The notes under the pieces were generated by a model. It ran no database searches. It was not told the origin of the DNA and saw nothing but the letters and a program-made list of their open reading frames with translations. A program made the position numbers and the translations under genes. Positions 1 through 11,472 of a stretch of 64,000 bases of DNA are shown piece after piece. Each line of letters opens with the position of its first letter. The stretch's first letter is position 1. Origin of the DNA: Pseudomonas muyukensis (lineage in GTDB: Bacteria > Pseudomonadota > Gammaproteobacteria > Pseudomonadales > Pseudomonadaceae); the NCBI RefSeq assembly GCF_019139535.1, contig NZ_CP077073.1, positions 137,501-201,500 on the forward strand, read 5' to 3'.

Positions 1-492
1 GATCGCAATCGGCTGGTTGCTGCTGTAACGCTTGTCGAAGTCGTCACGCTCGAGCATGCGCGCAACCGTGTACTGCGAGGCCAGACGAATGAAGTCAGCG
101 GGGGTCAGCTGGTCCATCCAGGTGGAGTTGAACGCGACCTCGGTCTTGGCCGGATCGAGAATCTTGAACACCTGCTGCTTGTAGGTCTCGGCGTTGTCCA
201 GCACCTGCTCACGGGTCAGCGGCGGACGGGTGGCACTTTTGCCGCTCGGGTCGCCGATCATGCCGGTGAAGTCACCGATCAGGAAGATGACCTGGTGGCC
301 CAGCTCCTGGAACTGGCGCAGCTTGTTGATCAGCACCGTGTGCCCCAGGTGCAGGTCGGGCGCGGTTGGGTCGAAGCCCGCTTTAATGCGCAGCGGTTGG
401 CCGCGCATGAGCTTCTCCACCAGTTCCGACTCGACCAATACCTCTTCCGCACCGCGCTTGATAAGCGCCAGCTGCTCTTCAACCGACTTCAT
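1..492 (-). CDS. tyrS: Tyrosyl-tRNA synthetase, N-terminal part (runs off the window)
   Basis: The reverse strand from ATG at 492 encodes the first 164 residues of a class I tyrosyl-tRNA synthetase, which charges tRNA-Tyr in the cytoplasm. The N-terminus begins [18 protein letters not shown], and the class I HIGH signature appears as HLGH at about residues 48-51, followed by the Rossmann-fold stretch [18 protein letters not shown]. The 3' part, with the KMSKS loop and S4-like domain, lies outside the window. It is transcribed divergently from the M23 peptidase gene, with 222 bases between the two starts. Identification is firm despite truncation by the window edge. Confidence 0.95.
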   Translation of the reverse strand, partial: MKSVEEQLALIKRGAEEVLVESELVEKLMRGQPLRIKAGFDPTAPDLHLGHTVLINKLRQFQELGHQVIFLIGDFTGMIGDPSGKSATRPPLTREQVLDNAETYKQQVFKILDPAKTEVAFNSTWMDQLTPADFIRLASQYTVARMLERDDFDKRYSSNQPIAI

Positions 493-714
493 AGACAGAC
501 CCGCAAGGCTCAGATTCAAGGGGAGCCAACCATACAAGATCGGCCATCAAATACAAGTTTCGCAAAGGAATGTGACCCGAACGGCGTACCGCGGCGTCTA
601 CGCGCCCTTGCGCGAGAATGGATTTGGTTATATTTTATACAGTTATTTCATCTTCATCATGTCATTCATCTTTTCCATTTCATTTTTCATTCACTTTTCA
701 AAGTCACCTTACCT
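493..714. promoter_or_regulatory. Divergent tyrS / M23 peptidase intergenic region with T-rich leader
   Basis: These 222 bases separate two divergent starts and must hold both promoters. The half next to the peptidase gene is strikingly T-rich for this GC-rich genome and contains repeated TTCAT pentamers between about 648 and 692. An AT-rich TATATTTTATACAG stretch near 630-643 could carry a -10 element. No boundary can be set by eye. Confidence 0.4.
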
Positions 715-3226
<2,512 letters not shown>

Positions 3227-3238
3227 GCACCCCGCAGA

Positions 3239-3274
3239 ATGCAAAACGCCGCGCAATAGCGCGGCGTTTTGCAT
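3239..3274. terminator. Bidirectional terminator between anmK and erpA
   Basis: A perfect 16-bp inverted repeat (arms 3239-3254 and 3259-3274) with a 4-base AATA loop. A GCAAAACGCC arm supplies a run of T after the GC stem on both strands, so it can end anmK on the plus strand and erpA on the minus strand. Confidence 0.85.
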
Positions 3275-3287
3275 GACGGCACAGCGA

Positions 3288-3638
3288 TCAGATCGAGAAC
3301 GACGAACCGCAACCGCAGGTGGTGGTGGCGTTCGGGTTCTTGATCACGAAGCGCGAACCTTCCAGGCCTTCCTGGTAATCCACTTCGGCGCCAGCCAGGT
3401 ACTGGTAGCTCATCGGATCGACCACCAGCGCCACGCCTTCGCGCTCGACGATGGTGTCGTCGTCGGCGACGTCTTCATCGAAAGTGAAACCGTACTGGAA
3501 GCCCGAGCAGCCGCCGCCTGTCACGAATACCCGCAGCTTCAGCCGGTCGTTGCCCTCTTCACTGACCAAGGTCTTGACCTTGTGCGCGGCCCCGGGGGTG
3601 AACTCCAAGGCCGTGGGGGTGAAGGTTTCGACGCTCAT
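3288..3638 (-). CDS. erpA: Iron-sulfur cluster insertion protein ErpA
   Basis: A 116-residue A-type Fe-S carrier starting at ATG 3638; the longer open frame upstream reads into argC antisense and is not used. The three cluster-binding cysteines are C44 (GGGCSG), C108 and C110 (TCGCG). ErpA delivers Fe-S clusters to apo-enzymes, including those of isoprenoid synthesis and respiration. It is monocistronic here, bounded by the terminator shared with anmK and by argC upstream on the same strand. Confidence 0.95.
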   Translation of the reverse strand: MSVETFTPTALEFTPGAAHKVKTLVSEEGNDRLKLRVFVTGGGCSGFQYGFTFDEDVADDDTIVEREGVALVVDPMSYQYLAGAEVDYQEGLEGSRFVIKNPNATTTCGCGSSFSI

Positions 3639-3743
3639 GTTGATTCTCCCGGCGCAATGCCGCCATAAAACTCGATGGGGCGTATTATCCGCTTGTCCGA
3701 GAAAATCGGTCAAGAATTGTGCGGCTTTAGTCGTGCCCATGAA

Positions 3744-3768
3744 AAAGGCCCGCACAAGGCGGGCCTGT
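3744..3768 (-). terminator. Rho-independent terminator of argC
   Basis: On the minus strand an AGGCCCGC/GCGGGCCT hairpin with a 5-base loop is followed directly by a T run. It lies 16 bases past the argC stop and upstream of erpA. Confidence 0.8.
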
Positions 3769-3783
3769 TCATCCAGCGTGCGG

Positions 3784-4818
3784 TTATGGCAACAGGCCGG
3801 CGTGGGACAGCCCCATGCGCTCATCCAGGCCGAACAGGATGTTGAGGTTCTGCACGGCCTGGCCCGACGCGCCCTTGACCAGGTTGTCGATGACCGACAA
3901 CACCACCACCAGGTCACCGCCCTGAGGCCGGTGCACGGCGATACGGCAAACGTTGGCACCGCGCACGCTGCGGGTTTCCGGGTGGCTGCCGGCCGGCATC
4001 ACGTCGACGAACGGTTCATCGGCGTAACGCTTCTCGAACAGTGCCTGCAGGTCGACCGAGGTGTCGGCGACGGTGGCGTAGAGGGTGGCATGGATACCGC
4101 GGATCATCGGGGTCAGGTGCGGCACGAAGGTCAGGCCGATGTCCTTGCCTGCGGCCAGGCGCAGGCCCTGGCTGATTTCCGGCAGGTGCCGATGCCCTTT
4201 GACCGCATAGGCCTTCATGCTTTCGCCAGCTTCGCAGAACAGCGAGCCGACCGCGGCGCCGCGGCCAGCGCCACTGACACCCGACTTGCAGTCGGCGATC
4301 AGCCGGGACGGGTCAGCCAGGCCTGCTTCCAGCAGCGGCAGGAGGCCCAGCTGGGTGGCGGTGGGGTAGCAGCCAGGGACGGCGATCAGACGTGCCTGGC
4401 GGATCTTCTCGCGGTTCACTTCCGGCAGGCCGTAGACCGCGTCCTTGAGCAGCTCAGGCGCGCCGTGGGGCTGGCCGTACCACTTGCCCCACTCGTGGGC
4501 GTCCTGCAGACGGAAGTCCGCCGACAGGTCGATGACCTTGGTGCCAGCGGTCAGCAGCTCACCGGCCAGGGCATGGGCCACGCCATGGGGGGTGGCGAAG
4601 AACACCACGTCGCAGGCGGCGAGGGCCTTGCTGTCCGGCACACTGAAGGCCAGGCCGTCATAGTGGCCGCGCAGGTTCGGGTACATGTCGGCAACCGCCA
4701 CGCCCGCCTCGGAGCGCGAGGTGATTACCGCCACCTCGGCCTGTGGGTGCTGCGCCAGCAGACGCAGTAGTTCGACACCGGTGTACCCCGTGCCGCCGAC
4801 GATACCGACCTTGATCAT
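3784..4818 (-). CDS. argC: N-acetyl-gamma-glutamyl-phosphate reductase
   Basis: A 344-residue enzyme of arginine synthesis that reduces N-acetylglutamyl phosphate to the semialdehyde using NADPH. The N-terminal dinucleotide motif is [11 protein letters not shown] (residues 4-14), and the catalytic cysteine is C150 in [11 protein letters not shown]. The length is typical of the non-fused bacterial form. It is transcribed divergently from hemJ, with 140 bases between starts, and ends at a clear terminator. Confidence 0.96.
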   Translation of the reverse strand: MIKVGIVGGTGYTGVELLRLLAQHPQAEVAVITSRSEAGVAVADMYPNLRGHYDGLAFSVPDSKALAACDVVFFATPHGVAHALAGELLTAGTKVIDLSADFRLQDAHEWGKWYGQPHGAPELLKDAVYGLPEVNREKIRQARLIAVPGCYPTATQLGLLPLLEAGLADPSRLIADCKSGVSGAGRGAAVGSLFCEAGESMKAYAVKGHRHLPEISQGLRLAAGKDIGLTFVPHLTPMIRGIHATLYATVADTSVDLQALFEKRYADEPFVDVMPAGSHPETRSVRGANVCRIAVHRPQGGDLVVVLSVIDNLVKGASGQAVQNLNILFGLDERMGLSHAGLLP

Positions 4819-4958
4819 GACACTTGCCCCTTATCAACCAGACCACTGGAAAGCGCACGATAATAGGGGCGCCGAGCGCCTGTAACAACTCTTCGGATGA
4901 CCCTTCGGGCCCTTGGCCTCTACTATCTGACGACCGTGAAAACCTGAAGGAACCCTCC

Positions 4959-5384
4959 ATGCTCTATCTATGGATCAAGGCGCTGCATATCGTCAGCGTG
5001 GTCTGCTGGTTCGCCGGCCTGTTCTACCTGCCGCGCCTGTTCGTCTACCACGCCCAGAGCCAGGACAGCATCAGCCTCGAGCGCTTCATCACCATGGAGC
5101 GCAAGCTGTATCGCGGCATCATGAACCCGGCAATGATCGCCACCTATGTATTCGGCGGCTGGATGCTGTACCTCAACCCGGGCTGGCTGAGCCAAGGCTG
5201 GCTGCATGCCAAGCTGACCCTGGTCGCCGTGCTTACCGTTTACCATCACATGTGCGGCGCCCAGCGCAAACGCTTCGCCGCTGGCACCAATACCCGCAGC
5301 CATGTCTACTACCGCTGGTTCAACGAAGCCCCGGTGCTGATTTTGCTGGGCATCGCAATTTTGGTGGTGGTCAAGCCGTTCTAA
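4959..5384 (+). CDS. hemJ: Protoporphyrinogen IX oxidase HemJ
   Basis: A 141-residue integral membrane protein with about four transmembrane helices. It starts at ATG 4959, within an open frame that extends to 4824; AAGGA lies just upstream of this ATG. The opening LYLWIKALHIVSVVCWFAG with its conserved histidine, a second motif with LYRGIMNPAM, and the C-terminal WFNEAPV fit the HemJ/UPF0093 family. HemJ catalyses the penultimate step of heme synthesis in bacteria lacking HemG/HemY. Confidence 0.92.
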   Translation: MLYLWIKALHIVSVVCWFAGLFYLPRLFVYHAQSQDSISLERFITMERKLYRGIMNPAMIATYVFGGWMLYLNPGWLSQGWLHAKLTLVAVLTVYHHMCGAQRKRFAAGTNTRSHVYYRWFNEAPVLILLGIAILVVVKPF

Positions 5385-5415
5385 GGGTAACCCGTTCTTT
5401 ACAAGGAGTTTCACC

Positions 5416-6369
5416 ATGTCCCTGCCCGCGTCGCTACAACACCTGCGCCTGCCCCTGGTGGCCGCGCCGATGTTCCTGATCTCCAACCCCGAGCTGGTAC
5501 TGGCCTGCTGCGCCAACGGCGTGGTCGGGAGTTTCCCGGCCCTCAACCAGCGCGACACTGCTGGTTTCAAGGCCTGGCTCGAAGAGATCGAGGCAGGGCT
5601 GGCGAAACTGGACCAGCCAGCGCCCTACGCCGTGAACCTGATCGTGCATGCGAGCAACCCCCGCCTGCAGGCCGACCTGGCCTTGTGCGTCGAACACCGG
5701 GTACCGATCGTCATCACCAGCCTGGGCGCGGTGAAGGAAGTAGTCGATGCGGTGCACGGCTATGGCGGCCTGGTGTTCCACGACGTGACCACCCGCCGGC
5801 ACGCCGAGAAGGCCGCCGAAGCTGGCGTCGACGGCCTGATCGCCGTGGCCGCGGGCGCAGGCGGCCATGCCGGTAGCTGGAGCCCGTTGGCGCTGCTGGC
5901 CGAGATCCGCCAGTTCTTCGACAAGACCGTGCTGCTGTCGGGCTGCCTCAACCACGGCCATGAGCTGCTGGCTGCCCAAGTCCTGGGGGCCGACCTCGGC
6001 TACATGGGCACGCGCCTGATCGCCACCCGCGAAAGCCAGGCCCAGGACGCGTACAAACAGATGATCCTCGGCGCCAAAGCCGCCGATGTGGTACTGACCC
6101 CGGCAGTCTCCGGCATCCCCGCCAGCTTCCTGCGCCAGAGCCTGGAACAGGCCGGCTACGACCAGGCGGCGCTCAAGGGCAGCCACCAGGCCGGCAAGCT
6201 CAAGCCGATCGGCGACGAGGCCAAGGCCTGGAAGACCATCTGGTCGGCGGGCCAGGGGGTCGGTGACATCAACGACCTGCCCAGCATCGCCGAGCTGGTC
6301 GAGCGCCTGGGCCGCGAGTATCGCGCGGCACTGGAACGTACCCAGCAGCTGCGCAGCAACGTCTTGTAG
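5416..6369 (+). CDS. FMN-dependent nitronate monooxygenase family protein
   Basis: A 317-residue TIM-barrel flavoprotein. The start LRLPLVAAPMFLISNPELV and the phosphate-binding motif AVAAGAGGHAGSWSP are characteristic of the 2-nitropropane dioxygenase/nitronate monooxygenase group, followed by a GADLGYMGTRLIAT segment. The family oxidises alkyl nitronates or acts as NAD(P)H:quinone reductases, and the true substrate cannot be read from sequence. It starts 31 bases after hemJ with an AAGGAG ribosome site. Confidence 0.85.
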   Translation: MSLPASLQHLRLPLVAAPMFLISNPELVLACCANGVVGSFPALNQRDTAGFKAWLEEIEAGLAKLDQPAPYAVNLIVHASNPRLQADLALCVEHRVPIVITSLGAVKEVVDAVHGYGGLVFHDVTTRRHAEKAAEAGVDGLIAVAAGAGGHAGSWSPLALLAEIRQFFDKTVLLSGCLNHGHELLAAQVLGADLGYMGTRLIATRESQAQDAYKQMILGAKAADVVLTPAVSGIPASFLRQSLEQAGYDQAALKGSHQAGKLKPIGDEAKAWKTIWSAGQGVGDINDLPSIAELVERLGREYRAALERTQQLRSNVL

Positions 6370-6420
6370 CAAAGCGGCCAGGCTGTACACTAGGCGCCCC
6401 TCACGCCCCAGGAGCCTTGC

Positions 6421-7197
6421 ATGACCCGTTACGCCATGATCACCGGTGCTTCCAGCGGCCTGGGCCTGGCCCTGGCGGAAGCGCTGGCACGGCGCGGGCG
6501 CAACTTGATCCTGGTGGCGCGCCAGCGCGAGACGCTGGAGCCGGTGGCCATCGAACTGACCCAGCGCTTCGGCGTCGAGGTGCTGTTCCGGGCCTGCGAC
6601 CTCAGCCAGCCCCTGCGCCTGTCGGGCTTCGTCCTGGAGCTGGAGGAAGGCGAGCGGCGCATCGACCTGCTGGTCAACTGCGCCGGGCAGCGCACTTATG
6701 GGCCGTTCCTGGCCCATGAGTGGGCCGACGAGCAGGACCTGCTGGAGGTCAACATCCTGGCCCTGAGCCGGCTGTGCCACGCCATCGGCAACCTGATGGC
6801 AATCCAGGGGGGCGGGCAGATCCTCAATATCGCCGGCCTGGCCGGTGTCGCTCCCGGGCCGTGGATGGCCGCCTATGCCGCCAGCAAGGCCTATGTGCTG
6901 AGCTTTTCCGAGGCACTGCGTGAAGAACTGCGCCGCACCGGCATCAAGGTCTCGGTGCTGTGTCCGGGCCCGGTACGCTCCGCGAAGCGCCCTATCCCCC
7001 GCCTCGACGCCAGCAGCCCCAGCCCCGAGGAGATCGCCCTGTACACCGTGCGGGCGCTGGACAAGAACCGCGCGCTGATCCTGCCTGGGCGCGGCAATCG
7101 CTGGCTGGCCTTCGCCCCACGCCTGCTGCCGCGCTGGCTGACGCGCAAGCTGGCCGGGGCGATCCACCGCCGCTACTGCCCCGCCGGCCTGGAATAA
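6421..7197 (+). CDS. Short-chain dehydrogenase/reductase family protein, catalytic Ser replaced
   Basis: A 258-residue Rossmann-fold protein with the nucleotide motif TGASSGLG (residues 8-15), an NCAG motif in place of the usual NNAG, and the catalytic YAASK (Y152, K156). The usual catalytic serine about 13 residues before the tyrosine is replaced by glycine (NIAGLAG, G139). It may therefore be catalytically impaired or use another residue. The C-terminus is basic and rich in Arg and Leu, as in membrane-associated SDRs. It lies about 50 bases after the nitronate monooxygenase gene. The substrate is unknown. Confidence 0.85.
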   Translation: MTRYAMITGASSGLGLALAEALARRGRNLILVARQRETLEPVAIELTQRFGVEVLFRACDLSQPLRLSGFVLELEEGERRIDLLVNCAGQRTYGPFLAHEWADEQDLLEVNILALSRLCHAIGNLMAIQGGGQILNIAGLAGVAPGPWMAAYAASKAYVLSFSEALREELRRTGIKVSVLCPGPVRSAKRPIPRLDASSPSPEEIALYTVRALDKNRALILPGRGNRWLAFAPRLLPRWLTRKLAGAIHRRYCPAGLE

Positions 7198-7260
7198 GCA
7201 CTGGGCGAGCGCCCCCCGCCTCAGTACACTCGGGCCCACACTCACCATGGAGCACGTGCT

Positions 7261-7599
7261 GTGGACGATCTATTCCTCAAAATCATCAACCGGGAAATCC
7301 CGGCGGATATCATCTACGAAGACGAGCAGATCCTCGCCTTCAAGGATATCGCCCCCGCGGCGCCGGTTCATTTCCTGGTCATCCCGAAGAAACACATCCG
7401 CACCCTCAACGACCTGACCGAAGAGGACAAGGCCCTGGCCGGGCACATCCTGTTCACCGCCCAGCGCCTGGCCGTCGAACAAGGCTGCGAGGAAGGCTTC
7501 CGCGTGGTCATGAACTGCAACCCGAAAGGCGGCCAGACCGTCTACCACATCCATATGCACGTGCTTGGCCAGCGCCAGATGAACTGGCCTCCGGGCTGA
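7261..7599 (+). CDS. HIT family (HINT-like) nucleotide hydrolase
   Basis: A 112-residue protein with the histidine triad HIHMHVLG (H96, H98, H100), preceded by the conserved NCNPKGGQ segment. It starts at GTG 7261 with GGAGCAC upstream; an ATG at 7247 is out of frame. HINT proteins hydrolyse nucleoside phosphoramidates such as aminoacyl-adenylates in the cytoplasm. The physiological substrate in Pseudomonas is not evident from sequence. Confidence 0.93.
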   Translation: MDDLFLKIINREIPADIIYEDEQILAFKDIAPAAPVHFLVIPKKHIRTLNDLTEEDKALAGHILFTAQRLAVEQGCEEGFRVVMNCNPKGGQTVYHIHMHVLGQRQMNWPPG

Positions 7600-7665
7600 C
7601 CCAAGGCAAGCTCCACCTGGACGATTGAGGTAGACTGTCGGGCATCACTTCAGCGGAGGTGCCCG

Positions 7666-8313
7666 ATGGCTACCGAACGTCACTACTCGCCGCTCGACCG
7701 CTTGTTGCTGCAGGCCGATACCGCCATGCGCACCTTGCTGCCCTTCAGCGGCCAACCCGCCCGTCCCTCGCCGGCCATCGTCCAGCCGGACGCCGAGCTC
7801 GACGAACAACAGGCCCGTCATGTCGCCGGCCTGATGCGTATCAACCATACCGGCGAAGTCTGTGCCCAGGCGCTGTACCAGGGCCAGGCCCTGACCGCCA
7901 AGCTGCCCCAGGTGCGCAAGGCCATGGAGCATGCGGCGGAAGAAGAAATCGATCACCTGGCCTGGTGCGAACAACGCATCCGCCAGCTCAACAGCCACCC
8001 CAGCGTGCTCAACCCGCTGTTCTACGGCATGTCGTTCGGCATCGGCGCCCTCGCCGGCCTGGTCAGCGACAAGGTCAGCCTGGGCTTCGTCGCGGCTACC
8101 GAGCACCAGGTCTGCAAGCACCTGGACGAACACCTGGAACAAATCCCGGAGAACGACGGCAAATCGCGCGCGATCCTCGAGCAGATGCGCGTCGACGAGG
8201 AGCATCACGCCGAATCCGCCCTCCAGGCCGGTGGCTACCGCTTCCCGGCGCCGGTGCGCTTTGGCATGAGCCTGCTGGCCAAGGTCATGACCAAGAGCAC
8301 CTACCGCATCTGA
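7666..8313 (+). CDS. coq7: 3-demethoxyubiquinol 3-hydroxylase (Coq7)
   Basis: A 215-residue di-iron carboxylate protein of ubiquinone synthesis. Iron-binding motifs are visible in two repeats: [12 protein letters not shown] and [13 protein letters not shown], then [13 protein letters not shown] and DEEHHAESA. It hydroxylates the demethoxy-quinol intermediate at the inner membrane face under aerobic conditions. The preceding hydrophilic stretch is normal for the Pseudomonas form. The following membrane-protein gene begins 10 bases later and may be cotranscribed. Confidence 0.94.
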   Translation: MATERHYSPLDRLLLQADTAMRTLLPFSGQPARPSPAIVQPDAELDEQQARHVAGLMRINHTGEVCAQALYQGQALTAKLPQVRKAMEHAAEEEIDHLAWCEQRIRQLNSHPSVLNPLFYGMSFGIGALAGLVSDKVSLGFVAATEHQVCKHLDEHLEQIPENDGKSRAILEQMRVDEEHHAESALQAGGYRFPAPVRFGMSLLAKVMTKSTYRI

Positions 8314-8323
8314 GGAACCACCG

Positions 8324-9364
8324 ATGGAACGCTTCGACGCCAAGGACCTGGCACGCGCCGTAAGCGCAGGCATTCTGCAGCCCGGCCAGGACCAGGCCCT
8401 GGCGGACTTCCTGCGCCGCCAAGCCGAGGCTGGCGGTAGCTTCCAGCTGGCCCATGTCGCCTTCTACTTCGGCGCCTTGCTGATCATGGGGGCCATGGGC
8501 TGGTTGCTCACCGAAGCCTGGATGACCCTCGGTGACGGCGCGCTACTGAGCATCGCCCTGGTCTATATCGCCGGCATCACCCTGTTCGCCCTGTCGTTGC
8601 AACGCCGCGCCCAGCCCATCGCCGCCGGCGTGCTGGCCGCCGTGGCGGTGGCCATCGTGCCGCTGGCGGTATTCGCCATCGAGCGACTGGTCGGCTGGTG
8701 GCCGCTGGACGACAGCCAAGGCGACTATCACCAGTACTACACCTACGTGCAAGGCGGCTGGCTAACGATGGAGGTGGCGACGGTACTGGCCGGCCTGTTG
8801 ATGCTGCGGCTCGTTCCCTTCCCGTTCATCGTCATGCCGATTGCCGTGGCGCTATGGTTCATGTCCATGGACTTGAGCGAATGGTTCTACGGCGATGTGT
8901 TCAGCTGGGAGCAACGCCGCACCGTGTCGCTGTGGTTTGGCCTTGGCCTGCTGCTGGTATTCGTCGTGATCGACGGGCGCACCGAGCGGGACTATGCCTT
9001 CTGGGGCTATCTCGCCGGGCTGACGGCGTTCTGGGGCGGGCTGACCTTGCTCGACAGCGCCAGCGAGTGGGGCAAGTTCCTCTACTGCCTGGTCAACCTT
9101 GGGCTGATGGGCCTGGCGGTACTGCTGCGCCGGCCAGTGTTCATGGTGTTCGGGGCAATGGGGGTAGCGGCTTATCTGGGCTATCTGTCGTACGAGGTGT
9201 TCGCCGACTCGCTGCTGTTCCCCGTCGTGCTGACCCTGATCGGCCTGGGCGTGATCGTGCTGGGGTTGCAGTACCAGAAGCGCCGCGAACGGCTCAGCGC
9301 GTCACTGCAGGCAAAGCTGCCGCAGTGGCTACAGGCAGCGTTGCCGGCATTGCGTCGCGGATAG
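8324..9364 (+). CDS. Polytopic membrane protein of unknown function (DUF2157-like)
   Basis: A 346-residue protein with a soluble N-terminal segment of about 40 residues (MERFDAKDLARAVSAGIL), then roughly eight to nine hydrophobic segments and a short basic C-terminal tail. The N-terminal AVSAGILQPGQ followed by membrane helices resembles DUF2157-type proteins, but no catalytic motif is visible. It begins 10 bases after coq7. The function is unknown and I do not infer a link to ubiquinone beyond position. Confidence 0.75.
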   Translation: MERFDAKDLARAVSAGILQPGQDQALADFLRRQAEAGGSFQLAHVAFYFGALLIMGAMGWLLTEAWMTLGDGALLSIALVYIAGITLFALSLQRRAQPIAAGVLAAVAVAIVPLAVFAIERLVGWWPLDDSQGDYHQYYTYVQGGWLTMEVATVLAGLLMLRLVPFPFIVMPIAVALWFMSMDLSEWFYGDVFSWEQRRTVSLWFGLGLLLVFVVIDGRTERDYAFWGYLAGLTAFWGGLTLLDSASEWGKFLYCLVNLGLMGLAVLLRRPVFMVFGAMGVAAYLGYLSYEVFADSLLFPVVLTLIGLGVIVLGLQYQKRRERLSASLQAKLPQWLQAALPALRRG

Positions 9365-9371
9365 ATGCCAT

Positions 9372-9440
9372 CGCGGGGTAAAGAGCCCGCCCCCACGCAT
9401 GCCCGTGCCGTAGCCAGCGTGGGAGCGGGCTTGCCCCGCG
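9372..9440. repeat. REP doublet downstream of the DUF2157-like gene
   Basis: Two imperfect inverted REP units (about 9372-9398 and 9417-9440) of the GTGGGAGCGGGCTTGCCCCG type, lying between convergent genes. The left copy carries mismatches and a 2-base insertion. Confidence 0.75.
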
Positions 9441-9446
9441 TTCGTT

Positions 9447-9869
9447 TCAGCCCAGTTCGACAATCTCGTAGCCGTGGCTGATTTCCACACCGGCACGCTC
9501 GAGCATGATCGACGCCGAACAGTACTTCTCGGCCGATAGCTCTACCGCGCGCTTGACCTGCGCCTCTTTCAGCCCGCGGCCCTTGACCACGAAGTTCATG
9601 TGGATCTTGGTGAATACCTTCGGGTCTTCACTGGCGCGCTCGGCCTCGAGGAAGGCTTCGCAGCTTTCCACCGCCTGGCGCGATTTCTTCAAGATGCTCA
9701 CCACATCGAAGCTGCTGCAGCCGCCCAGGCCCAGCAGCAGCATTTCCATCGGGCGCACACCGAGGTTGCGGCCCCCGGCTTCGGGCGGGCCGTCCATGAC
9801 CACGACATGACCGCTCCCCGACTCGCCGAGGAACATCGCTTCACCGGCCCACTGGATGCGTGCCTTCAT
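9447..9869 (-). CDS. OsmC/Ohr family protein
   Basis: A 140-residue OsmC-like protein. The two reactive cysteines are in place: C51 in [13 protein letters not shown] and C117 in [10 protein letters not shown]. Such proteins are dithiol peroxidases that detoxify organic hydroperoxides; this one is closer to the YhfA/OsmC-like group than to Ohr. It is transcribed towards the DUF2157-like gene and divergently from crp, sharing about 190 bases of upstream DNA with it. Confidence 0.88.
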   Translation of the reverse strand: MKARIQWAGEAMFLGESGSGHVVVMDGPPEAGGRNLGVRPMEMLLLGLGGCSSFDVVSILKKSRQAVESCEAFLEAERASEDPKVFTKIHMNFVVKGRGLKEAQVKRAVELSAEKYCSASIMLERAGVEISHGYEIVELG

Positions 9870-10056
9870 CTATCCGGACTCCAAATACGTAAAAGGGTGT
9901 CAGCTTAGACCTTGCGGCGCCGTCGGAAAAGCTCAAGCCGTGGCGCTTTTGTGCCGATGCAGGGAGAAGTGTCTGATAAGCTGGCGCCAAACGACTGGCG
10001 CTTGCCGCCAGACAATCTATAAAAAGCCAATGCGTAGCATCGAACAGGATTTCGTG

Positions 10057-10701
10057 ATGGTCTCCTCAGCCCTGCCACCCAAGATCAAGAACATCGACAA
10101 GTTGCTGGCCCACTGCCAACGCCGTCGCTATGCCGCCAAGAGCAGCATCATCTGCGCCGGTGATCGGGCCGAGACGCTGTCGTTCATCGTCAAGGGCTCG
10201 GTGACCATCCTGATCGAGGATGACGACGGTCACGAAATGATCATCGCCTACCTCAACAGCGGTGATTTCTTCGGCGAGCTGGGCCTGTTCGAGCCAGCCG
10301 GCCAGGAACAACAACGCAGCGCCTGGGTGCGAGCCAAGACCGAATGCGAAGTGGCCGAGATCAGCTACGACAAGTTTCGCGAGCTGGCCCGCCAGGACCC
10401 GGAGATCCTCTACGCCCTCGGCAGCCAGATGGCTCAGCGCCTGCGCAACACCACGCGCAAGGTCGGCGACCTGGCGTTCTTCGATGTCACCGGGCGGGTC
10501 GCCCGCTGCCTGCTCGACCTGTGCAAGCAACCCGATGCCATGACCCACCCCGACGGCATGCAGATCAAGATCACCCGCCAGGAGATCGGCCGCATCGTCG
10601 GCTGTTCGCGAGAAATGGTCGGCCGCGTCCTCAAGGACCTCGAGGAGCGCAGCCTGGTGCAGGTCAAGGGCAAGACCATGGTGGTCTACGGCACCCGCTA
10701 A
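10057..10701 (+). CDS. crp: cAMP-receptor-type global regulator (Crp/Vfr)
   Basis: A 214-residue regulator, matching the length of P. aeruginosa Vfr when started at ATG 10057 ([12 protein letters not shown]); ATG 10030 would add nine residues. Residues 1-130 form the cyclic-nucleotide domain with the phosphate-binding signature [10 protein letters not shown] and a nearby QERSAW-like [17 protein letters not shown]. The C-terminal winged helix carries [18 protein letters not shown]. It binds TGTGA-type operators. Its stop overlaps the convergent lipoate-ligase-like gene by 4 bases. Confidence 0.95.
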   Translation: MVSSALPPKIKNIDKLLAHCQRRRYAAKSSIICAGDRAETLSFIVKGSVTILIEDDDGHEMIIAYLNSGDFFGELGLFEPAGQEQQRSAWVRAKTECEVAEISYDKFRELARQDPEILYALGSQMAQRLRNTTRKVGDLAFFDVTGRVARCLLDLCKQPDAMTHPDGMQIKITRQEIGRIVGCSREMVGRVLKDLEERSLVQVKGKTMVVYGTR

Positions 10702-11402
10702 TCCTGCGGCAGTGCCGCAAGCACCTGGTCATACGCCTGGCTCAGGCGTTCGAACCAGGGCACGGCCGGCGCCACTTCGTGCAGGGCGATATGGCTGTCG
10801 GCCCGGCAGCGCTGCTCAAGATCGCAACACTCGTTGAAGCGGTTGACCGCGGCGACCATCGATTCGCGCTCGTTGTCCAGCAACAGCGCGCCATGCACCA
10901 GCACCACCGGGCGCTTGCCGCCCAGGCCCTGGCGCCAGCGCTGGGCGGTGCCTACCAGTTTGCGGCCGTTGAGGTTGACGTTGTAGCGACCGTCGCAGAA
11001 CGCCCCGTCGATTTCCCCAACCGAGGCCACCCCACCCCACTCGCGCAAGACATCGCACAAGGGCAGGCACAGCCGTTCGTAGGCGTTCTCGATGCGGCCA
11101 TGGTCGCCTTCGCTGCGGGGCGCTACGTACACCAGGGCGATATTCACCGTGGCATGGGACTGCGGCACCGGCTCGCCGCCGGTTTCACGCAGTAACACCG
11201 GCCAGCCGGCGATGGCCAGCTCGGCGCAGGCGGCCTCGAAGTTGTCCAGCCGGCTCATGCGCCGTGGCATCACCAGGGCGTGGTCGGTCGGGCGCCAGAA
11301 CAGCACGCCGGCATCGCGCTCGCCACCGCAGACGGCGGCCAGCAGCTCCTGTTCGGCGTGCAGGCCCTGCTCGACGGTGAGGGCCAGGGGTTGATCGCTC
11401 AT
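10698..11402 (-). CDS. Lipoate/biotin protein ligase A/B family protein
   Basis: A 234-residue protein starting at ATG 11402 ([13 protein letters not shown]). [11 protein letters not shown] resembles the lipoate-ligase substrate loop, and [11 protein letters not shown] contains the conserved lysine that contacts lipoyl-AMP. It is shorter than E. coli LplA and lacks an obvious C-terminal accessory domain, so it may be a lipoyl/octanoyl transferase or a paralogue of unknown substrate. It converges on crp with a 4-base overlap and lies just beyond the trpC terminator. Confidence 0.8.
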   Translation of the reverse strand: MSDQPLALTVEQGLHAEQELLAAVCGGERDAGVLFWRPTDHALVMPRRMSRLDNFEAACAELAIAGWPVLLRETGGEPVPQSHATVNIALVYVAPRSEGDHGRIENAYERLCLPLCDVLREWGGVASVGEIDGAFCDGRYNVNLNGRKLVGTAQRWRQGLGGKRPVVLVHGALLLDNERESMVAAVNRFNECCDLEQRCRADSHIALHEVAPAVPWFERLSQAYDQVLAALPQD

Positions 11403-11434
11403 TGTCCACCTTTGATGTGATGAGGCCCTCGAAT

Positions 11435-11462
11435 ACAAAAAAGCCGGCAAACGATGCCGGCT
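11435..11462 (-). terminator. Terminator of the trpGDC operon
   Basis: On the minus strand AGCCGGCA/TGCCGGCT with a 5-base loop is followed by a T run. It lies 11 bases beyond the trpC stop. Confidence 0.85.
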
Positions 11463-11472
11463 TCCTGTTCGA

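Noticed and set aside
630..645. LexA-box-like TATATTTTATACAG
   Set aside because: Only one half (CTGTATA on the minus strand) matches; the other half lacks the required CTG, so there is no support for SOS control.
295..714. Upstream extension of the M23 peptidase frame by 140 codons
   Set aside because: It overlaps tyrS on the other strand and encodes no signal or domain; the ATG at 715 gives a proper membrane anchor.
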